Positions 1 to 5,525 are shown, numbered from the stretch's first letter. The stretch is 7,364 nucleotides of DNA from Dehalococcoidia bacterium (GCA_020344295.1 CP070819.1:1811986-1819349), one strand, 5' to 3'. Numbers and translations are program-made. Notes: generated by a model from the sequence alone, not told the origin.

Positions 1-468
1 ACTATTTGAAGAGAGCGACAGCTCCCCTATTTCTTCCAGCGTTGTGTTCAGTACCTCAGCTATCATCTCGAGAAACCTGCCGGTGCCGCCGGCGCATTTA
101 TCGTTCATGATAAAATTGGTTACCAATCCGTTGCTATCACAGTTTATTGCCTTACAGTCCTGTCCGCCCATATCGAGGATAGTCCTCACGTTGGGGAAGT
201 ACCAGTTTATGCCCCGTGCATGGCAGCTTATCTCGGAGACATTCTCATTGGCGAATGGAACTAGCACTCTTCCGTAACCAGTTGCGACAATATAATGGAT
301 GTCCTGCAGAGACAATCCTGTCCCTTTCAATGCCTCCGCTATAGTCATCCTGGAGGTCTTAACGCTCTCGGGGCCGGTATCACAGATCACCGACGACACA
401 ATGGAGCCGTCGCCTAGTACTACAGCTTTGGCTGCTCGAGAACCGATGTCTATACCGGCTACGATCAC
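1..468 (-). CDS. BadF/BadG/HgdC-family ATPase (activase), second of pair, 3' end cut by window
   Basis: This gene encodes an ASKHA-fold ATPase that, in its family, couples ATP hydrolysis to electron transfer from a [4Fe-4S] cluster into a dehydratase or benzoyl-CoA reductase core. The visible 156 residues start VIVAGIDIGSRAAKAVVL (phosphate-1 loop, residues 5-14). They continue with DMGGQDCK at 99-106 (phosphate-2 loop) and NDKCAAGTGRFLE at 122-134, where Cys125 matches the first cluster ligand of HgdC. The second ligand and the adenosine motif lie beyond position 1. The GTG start at 468-466 overlaps the preceding TGA stop by 4 bp (GTGA) and has an AGAGGG ribosome site just upstream, so translation is probably coupled. 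The phosphate-1 loop reads S-R-A-A-K where the family usually has Thr residues. It is the likely BcrD/BzdQ-type partner of the preceding ATPase; the exact subfamily is not certain. Confidence 0.88.
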   Translation of the reverse strand, partial: MIVAGIDIGSRAAKAVVLGDGSIVSSVICDTGPESVKTSRMTIAEALKGTGLSLQDIHYIVATGYGRVLVPFANENVSEISCHARGINWYFPNVRTILDMGGQDCKAINCDSNGLVTNFIMNDKCAGGTGRFLEMIAEVLNTTLEEIGELSLSSNS

Positions 469-1259
469 TTGTTACCCTCTTTTTCTATACTTTCCTTCGC
501 GATGACTGCCGCACCCAGCGCAGCAACTATCTGAGGCGCCTCGGGCACCAGAATTTCGAAGCCAATCTCCCTTTGGATTGTACTAACCATTCCACTGCTT
601 AAAGCAACGCCGCCAACCGCCGCGACATCCCTTTCAATGCCGATTCTCTTGCACAGGGTCATGATGCGGCTTACCACCGACGAATAGACACCGGCTATGA
701 TCTCCTCTTTGGGCGTTGGTGGGTCGCGGTGAACATGCGAAATCACCTCGGATTCAGCAAAGACGGCACAGGTACTGGTGATCTCGGGGCCGCTGTCAGC
801 CTGCAACGATAGCTCCGACATATCCTCCATAGACATTCGCATTATCTTGGCCATTTTCTGCAGGAATACACCGGTACCGGCCGCACATTTATCATGGTTA
901 ACCCAATCACTAATACGGCCCCGTTCATTGACCTTAACAACATTGCAGGTCTCAGCACCGATGTCAATTACAGTTCGGGTGGAGGGGAATAGGTGGTTAA
1001 TTCCCCGTGCCAGACATGTGGTAACAGCCTTTTGCTGGTGAGCGAATGAAAGGAGTTTGCCTCCCATTCCTGTTGAAACTAGATAGAAATCGTGATCGAG
1101 ATTTAGTTCGGGTCGCCCCAGAGAATTCTCCAAAGCCGCCTTAGCATTCGATGCTGGCTCATCCCCTGATTGAGTGACATCGAATGAATAGGAGCCATTG
1201 CTATCCAGGATTACTACCTTCGTAGTAAGACTGCCGATATCGATGCCCACTGCCTTCAT
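465..1259 (-). CDS. BadF/BadG/HgdC-family ATPase (activase), first of pair
   Basis: This is a 264-residue activator ATPase of the acyl-CoA dehydratase / benzoyl-CoA reductase family, about the usual size of HgdC and clearly shorter than the roughly 430-residue BcrA/BadF type. Visible motifs are the phosphate-1 loop GIDIGSLTTK (5-14), an altered phosphate-2 loop DIGAETCN (99-106), and HDKCAAGTG (122-130) with Cys125. Also present are TSTCAVFAESEVISH (161-175) with Cys164, and the adenosine-side motif VGGVALSSGM (215-224). Cys125 and Cys164 are 39 residues apart, the same spacing as the two cysteines that hold the dimer-bridging [4Fe-4S] cluster in HgdC. It starts 12 nt after the upstream TAA with only a weak ribosome site, and its TGA overlaps the next GTG. 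Pairing with a second, different activase suggests a heterodimer as in BcrA/BcrD or BzdP/BzdQ. The role is firm at family level; the substrate is unknown. Confidence 0.92.
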   Translation of the reverse strand: MKAVGIDIGSLTTKVVILDSNGSYSFDVTQSGDEPASNAKAALENSLGRPELNLDHDFYLVSTGMGGKLLSFAHQQKAVTTCLARGINHLFPSTRTVIDIGAETCNVVKVNERGRISDWVNHDKCAAGTGVFLQKMAKIMRMSMEDMSELSLQADSGPEITSTCAVFAESEVISHVHRDPPTPKEEIIAGVYSSVVSRIMTLCKRIGIERDVAAVGGVALSSGMVSTIQREIGFEILVPEAPQIVAALGAAVIAKESIEKEGNK

Positions 1260-1271
1260 ATCAAGGTACCA

Positions 1272-2540
1272 TTATCGGTCTTCCAGCAGCTCAAAGAACT
1301 GCTCCAGCTTTTCGCGCATCTCTTCTTCAGATGTAATAGTCGGGTCTACGATATCACAATCAACGGTCAATACCGGAATATCAATCTCATTCAGGATATC
1401 CTTGAACAGCTTGACCATTGCGCAAGTATGGCGACATCCGACGTCAGCATAGTATATCGCACCATCGATCTTATACTGCTCAGCACAGTCGACAATGCTC
1501 TTAATAGCTCGATCATCGAGGGGGCCATACATTCGGACTTCAGGGATCATATATGATTTCTCAGCCACACTCTCCAGCGGCTTGTTGGGGTCGAGCCTTC
1601 CATCTGCCCAGAAGGTGAAAAACGGTTCGGTTACGCTGACCGCACCATATTCCTCCGAAATCCTATCCAGGAATCCAATCAGGTACATTGGCGGTACGAA
1701 GAAGCTCATCAGGCGGAAACGCTCGTCGGTTACCGCTCCCTCACCATTCTTAACTCTCTCTATTAACTCACTGCGTAGTGTTTCCAGATATTTGATCGCC
1801 TCGGGCCAGCCGGGAAACAGGTAATCAATGGTCAACAGCTCCAGAAAGCCCCGTGTCTTGAACGGGGAAGGCACCGACTTGCGCAGCTCACAAATCTCCC
1901 GGAAAAGCTCTATCTGCCTGTCCATTTGAGCAACGATCTCCGAGAGCCGGTCCCAATCCATCTTATGGCCGGATTGCTCCTCAAGGAAGCTTATCATGTT
2001 TTTCAACTCCCCGACCAGGTATTTCCTCTCATCCTCGCTATGTTGAAATGGGTGATCGATGAAGTAACCCGGACAGCGGTTTATGTCCATAAGCAACTCA
2101 CCGCTCTTAGCTGTATTGTCACAGATAAGATTGGACCACAACATTACATCAGGCCGTGGCAGCGCGTCACAGGCAAAAGCCCCTGCCAGGCCCCGATGCG
2201 GCGTACATATCTCGGAGGCCAATCCCAGATCGGCGCCTGCTGAAAGAAGCTCGGTACTCTCGCCTGTAAACAGGGATATCATCCACGTAGTCGTCTCGGT
2301 ATGCATTGGGACAAGGTCCATTGCATACAGTATCTCGGCGGGGAAGAAAACGGTGTGTGCCGCAATGAACTTCCCCTCTTCGCGGGCATTCTTAATCCTT
2401 ATATAGTAATCGGACAGCATATTGTAATAGATTCTCTCGCTCTCGCTGGCATCGGGGCGCACCTTGTTCATCCTCTGGATAACCGCACATGCCCGGATTA
2501 TCGAGTCGATCTTGTCTTTCTTCTCTTCGACGTCGATCAT
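1272..2540 (-). CDS. BcrB/HgdA-type subunit of 2-hydroxyacyl-CoA dehydratase / benzoyl-CoA reductase
   Basis: This 422-residue protein belongs to the 2-hydroxyglutaryl-CoA dehydratase D-component family (HGD-D), which binds a [4Fe-4S] cluster and forms the catalytic heterodimer with its neighbour. Family landmarks are AHTVFFPAEILYAMDLVPMH (61-80), SEICTPHRG (109-117) with Cys112, and LPRPDVMLWSNLICDN (127-142) with Cys140. Further on are a W-x-x-GRLDPNKPLESVAE stretch (311-327), ADVGCRHTCAMVKLF (365-379) with Cys369 and Cys373, and VLTVDCDIVDP (390-400) before a C-terminal helix. Length and the GCRHTC/D-x-D ending resemble BcrB/BzdO more than BcrC. The position matching a cluster cysteine in the partner (its Cys33) is Thr63 here. 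The ATG start overlaps the upstream TGA (ATGA), and AAAGGTGAG lies directly before it. Benzoyl-CoA, another cyclic or aromatic acyl-CoA, or a 2-hydroxyacyl-CoA are all possible substrates. Confidence 0.9.
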   Translation of the reverse strand: MIDVEEKKDKIDSIIRACAVIQRMNKVRPDASESERIYYNMLSDYYIRIKNAREEGKFIAAHTVFFPAEILYAMDLVPMHTETTTWMISLFTGESTELLSAGADLGLASEICTPHRGLAGAFACDALPRPDVMLWSNLICDNTAKSGELLMDINRCPGYFIDHPFQHSEDERKYLVGELKNMISFLEEQSGHKMDWDRLSEIVAQMDRQIELFREICELRKSVPSPFKTRGFLELLTIDYLFPGWPEAIKYLETLRSELIERVKNGEGAVTDERFRLMSFFVPPMYLIGFLDRISEEYGAVSVTEPFFTFWADGRLDPNKPLESVAEKSYMIPEVRMYGPLDDRAIKSIVDCAEQYKIDGAIYYADVGCRHTCAMVKLFKDILNEIDIPVLTVDCDIVDPTITSEEEMREKLEQFFELLEDR

Positions 2541-3670
2541 CTCACCTTTGCTCCCAGCATTTCGAGAAATGCCTGGACCCTGGTCTGAATCTGTCCCGAG
2601 CCCGAAGTACCGTATTCAACATCGAGCGCTAATATCGGTATTCCATATGACTGCAGTCGCTGTGTAAGCAATGGCATATCATGTGCATAGGCCACGCAAT
2701 ACCTGATTATCTGACTAACTACACCATGCACCCTGTAATCGCGGCAAAGCTCTATTATGCGATTGAAACGCTCATCAGAGGGGAACATCCGCGCACAGGG
2801 GAAGTTGTTCAAATAACGTCGGGAGATGGCCTGCAGCGGTGTAATGTCTCCGGAGACAAGGACAGGGTCGGACCAATACCGGGTGCTGGTGCAGAGGTCA
2901 TCCGCTACTACCAGTGCCCCCTGGCTCTCTATGGATCTGATGAACTCGGGATTGGTCAGGACACTGCCGGTAACCATTAACCGGGCGTTGCCGTTTCTAG
3001 TACACCCAGAGGCCGATAGATCACGGAGCAGATCGCTGAGGTACTGGTTAAATATCTCCTTGGGCATGCGAAAGCTGGCGTTGAGCACCTCTAGGGTCTC
3101 TGCGCCGGTGATGGGTGGGTTATCGAGCTTACGCAGTTCATACAGCTCCTTCAGAAGTGCCCTCGATTCATTGTATACACCAATCGAATGAAGAAGTTGC
3201 TCATCTGAAATCTCGATGTCGAGGTATTGCTCCAGATGTTCCATGAACTGTACTACCTGCTGATAGTAAAGTGTATGCGCCTCCTCGGTGAACTTGCGCG
3301 GTATCGAGAGCACATGATGAAACGGCGTCCCAATGTAGTTGCGCCAGAGGTCAAAAAGGCGGCGAGCGCCATCACAGGTGGAACCTCCCACCACTCCATC
3401 GAGGAATTCGTATTCACCTCTCAGCCCCATTTGTAAGCAGCTTCGAGAAAAGGAGCAGTTGTTTATATACAGGTAGGCGCTGCCATCCTCCAGTTCCGTC
3501 TCCTGATTGTAGCCGGTAATTCTGATAGGCAGCACTCCAGCCGCATGCATGATCTCCTCTGGGACGTAGGTGCACAGCCAGCCAAAAACCAATCCACCCC
3601 TGTTCTTGTACTCTAGAATATGGTCCGTCCTGGGGAAGGTGCTGTTAATTGTCTGAAACCGCTCAAACAT
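2537..3670 (-). CDS. BcrC/HgdB-type subunit of 2-hydroxyacyl-CoA dehydratase / benzoyl-CoA reductase
   Basis: This is the first gene of the operon: 377 residues of the HGD-D family, close to the length of BcrC/BadD/BzdN. Landmarks are GWLCTYVPEEIMHAAGVLPI (30-49) with Cys33, NNCSFSRSCL (70-79), and DGVVGGSTCDGARRL (91-105) with Cys99. Later come VVADDLCTSTRYW (254-266) with Cys260, HGVVSQIIRYC (315-325) with Cys325, and GIPILALDVEYG (343-354) followed by SGQIQTRVQAFLEML (358-372). Cys33, Cys99 and Cys325 are the likely cluster ligands by family pattern. In the family, this subunit and the next form the heterodimer that receives electrons from the ATPase and reduces the CoA ester to a ketyl-type radical. 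The ATG at 3670 is the only sensible start: an in-frame TGA lies seven codons upstream. GGAG at 3685-3682 is a ribosome site at a rather long 11-nt spacing. The operon promoter and a structured leader lie upstream. Confidence 0.9.
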   Translation of the reverse strand: MFERFQTINSTFPRTDHILEYKNRGGLVFGWLCTYVPEEIMHAAGVLPIRITGYNQETELEDGSAYLYINNCSFSRSCLQMGLRGEYEFLDGVVGGSTCDGARRLFDLWRNYIGTPFHHVLSIPRKFTEEAHTLYYQQVVQFMEHLEQYLDIEISDEQLLHSIGVYNESRALLKELYELRKLDNPPITGAETLEVLNASFRMPKEIFNQYLSDLLRDLSASGCTRNGNARLMVTGSVLTNPEFIRSIESQGALVVADDLCTSTRYWSDPVLVSGDITPLQAISRRYLNNFPCARMFPSDERFNRIIELCRDYRVHGVVSQIIRYCVAYAHDMPLLTQRLQSYGIPILALDVEYGTSGSGQIQTRVQAFLEMLGAKVR

Positions 3671-3713
3671 CCGTAGTTCGTCTCCGCTTCAATATGCGAA
3701 TGTTTACACGTTA

Positions 3714-3747
3714 TATCAAAAGGGCTACCAGATGTAGCCCTCTGATA
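3714..3747 (-). promoter_or_regulatory. leader hairpin, terminator-like on the minus strand (possible attenuator)
   Basis: AGGGCTAC (3721-3728) and GTAGCCCT (3734-3741) form a perfect 8-bp stem with a 5-nt loop. The stem is extended by TATCA (3714-3718) and TGATA (3743-3747) across a small internal loop. In the minus-strand transcript the stem is followed by a short U run (…CCCUUUUGAU). It therefore looks like a weak intrinsic terminator about 50 nt before the first ATG of the operon. It could instead be a protein-binding palindrome. The U run is short, so full termination is doubtful. Confidence 0.45.
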
Positions 3748-3773
3748 GTGATCCATCACTGGATTCCGGTGAT
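3747..3773 (-). promoter_or_regulatory. overlapping inverted repeats in the operon leader
   Basis: Two dyads share one half-site. AGTGAT (3747-3752) mirrors ATCACT (3755-3760) across CC. ATCACTGG (3755-3762) mirrors CCGGTGAT (3766-3773) across ATT with one imperfect pair. They lie about 25-50 nt downstream of the predicted start site. They could be an operator for a dimeric repressor or two mutually exclusive RNA stems. No regulator gene lies in the window. Confidence 0.45.
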
Positions 3774-3803
3774 AAATAAATCAATTTTCTTAACCTTAGC
3801 GCT

Positions 3804-3832
3804 ATTATATATACCAGACCTCACCATTTCAA
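3804..3832 (-). promoter_or_regulatory. sigma-70-type promoter of the reductase/dehydratase operon
   Basis: On the minus strand, TTGAAA (3832-3827) and a perfect TATAAT (3809-3804) are separated by exactly 17 nt. This is one mismatch from the full housekeeping consensus. Transcription would begin near 3797, leaving a leader of about 125 nt before the ATG at 3670. A promoter this close to consensus would be expected to need repression or attenuation, which fits the dyads downstream of it. Read from sequence only; the start site is predicted. Confidence 0.75.
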
Positions 3833-3921
3833 CACGTTTTTCAGTGACTTCTCGAGGCACGAATAACGCTCTCGCATAACCGCAAATCCGCACGGCGGTA
3901 TTTCTGGTTTACCGAAAGATA

Positions 3922-3930
3922 TGTTAGAAT
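3922..3930 (+). promoter_or_regulatory. extended -10 promoter for the barrel protein / thioesterase genes
   Basis: TGT-TAGAAT (TG at 3922-3923, TAGAAT at 3925-3930) is an extended -10 element one base from consensus. No convincing -35 is seen 16-18 nt upstream. Transcription would start near 3937, about 26 nt before the ATG, leaving room for the AGGAG ribosome site at 3951-3955. It points away from the operon promoter at 3804-3832, so the region is a divergent control region. Confidence 0.4.
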
Positions 3931-3962
3931 TTTTAGAACTGTACCTATAGAGGAGATAACAA

Positions 3963-4295
3963 ATGGAGAAATGGCTTCTTGTCGTCGAGAGTAACAGCAA
4001 TGATCCTGCGAGGGAGAAGGAATTCAATGAATGGTACGATAATGTCCACTTGCCGGATGTCCTAGCCACACCGGGGATTATACGCGCCACCCGCTATGCA
4101 AATGACAATGCCACCGAGGGACAGGGAAAATTCCTGGCGTTTTATGAAATCGAGACTACCGATGCGCCGCAGGTACTGGCGGACCTAAACAATGGCATGG
4201 TGAAGTGGACAGAGCAGGGACGAATAACCGAACTGCTGTCAATTGCCGGGGGTGGTCTGTACCGGCAGATAACCACCCCTGTGGAGCGTAAGTAA
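3963..4295 (+). CDS. dimeric alpha/beta-barrel (EthD-like) protein of unknown function
   Basis: This is a 110-residue soluble protein without signal peptide or membrane segments. It begins with a beta strand (KWLLVVES, 3-10). It then carries a motif seen in EthD-like dimeric alpha/beta-barrel proteins: EKEFNEWYDNVHLPDVLATPGI (18-39), with the N-E-W-Y…H-L-P-D-V-L…P-G signature. RATRY follows at 41-45 and a second strand, FLAFYEIETTD, at 57-67. Members of this superfamily are small homodimers that bind or convert ring compounds or act as monooxygenases, but many have no known activity and none can be assigned here. The ATG is supported by AGGAG seven nt upstream. It is the first gene after the divergent promoter region, and the thioesterase follows after 72 nt, probably in the same transcript. 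The conserved His27 (V-H-L-P) is the most likely functional residue by analogy. Confidence 0.75.
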   Translation: MEKWLLVVESNSNDPAREKEFNEWYDNVHLPDVLATPGIIRATRYANDNATEGQGKFLAFYEIETTDAPQVLADLNNGMVKWTEQGRITELLSIAGGGLYRQITTPVERK

Positions 4296-4367
4296 CGGTC
4301 CAAGTATCATTATTTGAAGTTCATTTATTCGGCTTGTGACGAGCACAAGGGAAGCGGGGACGCATTA

Positions 4368-4784
4368 ATGCCCAAGAAGATCCCTTCTGATCTGGAAGGC
4401 TTTGATCCCTTCAGTGACCTCATCGGCCTGACTTTCACCAGGTGTGAAAACGGATTTAGTCAGTGCATATTAAATGTAAGCAAGAAACTGCTCAATCCTC
4501 ACAAAACACTGCATGGCGGGGTCGCCTATTCGATGGCCGATACCGGTATGGGGGCGGCGCTCTACACACGTATGGATGAGGATGAGCTGTGTGCAACCAT
4601 CGAGATGAAGATAGTCTATTTCAAGGCAGTGACATCGGGCACGCTTACCTGCGACACCAAGCTGATTCACAGAAGTAAGAGGATTGCCGCGTTGGAATCG
4701 GAAATAAAGCAAGGTGAGCAGCTAGTCGCCAAGGCAATGGGGACCTTTTCCGTTTTTGAGGACAAGAGATCAAGCCGCTCCTAG
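4368..4784 (+). CDS. PaaI-type hotdog-fold acyl-CoA thioesterase
   Basis: This 138-residue hotdog-fold protein would hydrolyse an acyl-CoA to the free acid and CoA in the cytoplasm. The signature is LLNPHKTLHGGVAYSMADTG (41-60). It contains Asn43, the His49-Gly50-Gly51 turn and Asp58 at the head of the central hotdog helix, as in PaaI-family enzymes. The C-terminal strands (CATIEMKIVYFKAV, then TLTCDTKLIHRSKRIAALESEI) are typical. The ATG at 4368 is chosen because GGGGA sits 7 nt upstream and the protein then has normal PaaI length. An in-frame TTG at 4314 would add 18 residues without a ribosome site or hotdog resemblance. PaaI enzymes in aromatic pathways remove stalled ring-CoA intermediates. 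A similar housekeeping role next to a reductase operon is plausible but inferred. Confidence 0.85.
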   Translation: MPKKIPSDLEGFDPFSDLIGLTFTRCENGFSQCILNVSKKLLNPHKTLHGGVAYSMADTGMGAALYTRMDEDELCATIEMKIVYFKAVTSGTLTCDTKLIHRSKRIAALESEIKQGEQLVAKAMGTFSVFEDKRSSRS

Positions 4785-4833
4785 CTGTGATCGCTGAAAA
4801 CGGCCATATTCACGCCGCCCATATCCTGTCTGA

Positions 4834-5235
4834 CTACGCGATTCCCCAGTCCTTGTAGCCTTGCCGGATCACTGCCAGGTATTCCTGTGAGGGTTGAGTC
4901 TCCTCCGATTGCTCCCGCCTGATATAGGTCACTGCTTCTACAGCCTCGCCGTCGTCTTTGAACACGACTACGTTCAGATGATCATAGACTGCGGGGCAAT
5001 CCTCATAGCCATCCATTACACAGAGACATCTGTCTGATATCTCATAGACCGCACCGAATACCTTATCTTCTTTGTACGGCTTGATAGTGGCCACTCCACT
5101 GCGCCACTTCCGCCTCCATTTCGCGAATATCAGCCGGTAGTTGGGGAGCACGGCCTTGAACAGAGGGCTGCTATCGGGACAGCGCTCGCTCATCTGCCTG
5201 TAATTCAGGTTTGAGGCGTATGCGAAATAGTACAT
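4834..5235 (-). CDS. gamma-glutamylcyclotransferase-like (AIG2/GGCT fold) protein
   Basis: This 133-residue protein has a gamma-glutamylcyclotransferase fold, a family that cleaves gamma-glutamyl amides with release of 5-oxoproline. It opens with YFAYASNLN (3-11), matching the substrate-binding Y-G-S-N loop but with Ala in place of the usual Gly. The strand and catalytic region is VFGAVYEISDRCLCVMDGYED (59-79), where Glu78 occupies the catalytic glutamate position. It ends with the usual PSQEYLAVIRQGYKDWGI (116-133 region). The ATG at 5235 is preferred over an in-frame TTG at 5259, because the predicted transcription start is near 5261. It stands alone, converging on the thioesterase gene with 49 nt between them and no clear terminator there. 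The natural substrate is unknown; many family members are not tested. Confidence 0.8.
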   Translation of the reverse strand: MYYFAYASNLNYRQMSERCPDSSPLFKAVLPNYRLIFAKWRRKWRSGVATIKPYKEDKVFGAVYEISDRCLCVMDGYEDCPAVYDHLNVVVFKDDGEAVEAVTYIRREQSEETQPSQEYLAVIRQGYKDWGIA

Positions 5236-5267
5236 GCAACCACTTTCTGTTAAGTTCAAGTGTGGAC

Positions 5268-5297
5268 ATTATACCAAAGCCTGATATATATAGTTAA
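5268..5297 (-). promoter_or_regulatory. promoter of the cyclotransferase-like gene
   Basis: On the minus strand, an extended -10 element TGG-TATAAT (TATAAT at 5273-5268) is preceded by TTAACT (5297-5292) at an 18-nt spacing. Transcription would start near 5261, giving a leader of about 25 nt before the ATG at 5235. The paired AGTCC elements lie upstream of it. Confidence 0.55.
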
Positions 5298-5308
5298 GTA
5301 TGGATGTG

Positions 5309-5336
5309 CAGTCCTTACAGTCCGTGGACTATATTA
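5309..5336. repeat. AGTCC palindromic element, copy 1
   Basis: The unit reads CAGTCC (5309-5314), TTAC, then the dyad AGTCCGTGGACT (5319-5330), then ATATTA. It thus has three AGTCC half-sites: one direct repeat 9 bp upstream plus the two arms of the dyad. The same build recurs 75 bp away. It lies upstream of the promoter at 5268-5297, a position suited to a regulator-binding site. Confidence 0.6.
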
Positions 5337-5362
5337 TAGATGAACATCACATACTATATAAA

Positions 5363-5378
5363 ACGATATTTCTATCGT
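5363..5378. repeat. inverted repeat ACGATA / TATCGT
   Basis: ACGATA (5363-5368) and TATCGT (5373-5378) form a perfect 6-bp dyad around TTTC. It lies between the two AGTCC elements and is surrounded by A/T-rich sequence. It may be a separate operator half of a control region or a small hairpin; nothing further can be said. Confidence 0.35.
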
Positions 5379-5384
5379 AACAAT

Positions 5385-5410
5385 CAGTCCATTAGTCCGC
5401 GGACTTATTA
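5385..5410. repeat. AGTCC palindromic element, copy 2
   Basis: The unit reads CAGTCC (5385-5390), ATT, then the perfect 12-bp palindrome AGTCCGCGGACT (5394-5405), then TATTA. It matches copy 1 in the leading half-site, the palindrome (one base different at the centre) and the trailing TATTA. The leading half-site is 8 rather than 9 bp from the palindrome. It lies between the hppA terminator and the cyclotransferase-like gene promoter. Confidence 0.6.
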
Positions 5411-5460
5411 CATTAGCTAAAGCACCATTCAAACGCCTGAGCTTGGTTACAAAACACAGA

Positions 5461-5494
5461 CGGAACCCCCTCCTCTTATGAGGAAGAGGTTCCG
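5461..5494 (-). terminator. intrinsic terminator of the pyrophosphatase gene
   Basis: CGGAACCCCCTCCTC (5461-5475) and GAGGAAGAGGTTCCG (5480-5494) form a 15-bp stem with a TTAT loop. In the minus-strand RNA it is fully paired, counting two G-U pairs. It lies 31 nt after the hppA stop codon and is followed on that strand by a U-rich, interrupted tract (UCUGUGUUUUG). Confidence 0.8.
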
Positions 5495-5525
5495 TACCTA
5501 CTCTTAACTACTATTACAGATTCAC

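Noticed and set aside
3879..3899. Inverted repeat ACCGC / GCGGT upstream of the barrel protein gene
   Set aside because: Only 5 bp with an 11-nt loop; within chance expectation.
3821..4090. 89-codon minus-strand frame across the divergent region
   Set aside because: It overlaps the start of the barrel protein gene and the operon promoter, has no ribosome site and shows no family resemblance.
4314..4367. TTG start giving an 18-residue longer thioesterase
   Set aside because: No ribosome site precedes it, and the extra residues do not look like the hotdog fold; the ATG at 4368 has GGGGA at good spacing.
4785..4833. Terminator between the convergent thioesterase and cyclotransferase-like genes
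   Set aside because: I looked for a GC-rich stem followed by a T run on either strand and saw none.
5236..5259. TTG start giving an 8-residue longer cyclotransferase-like protein
   Set aside because: It would sit at the predicted transcription start with no ribosome site, and the fold begins at MYYFAYASN.
5309..5410. CRISPR or mobile-element end
   Set aside because: Only two short palindromic units with AT-rich sequence between them, no regular spacer-repeat pattern, no transposase or target duplication.
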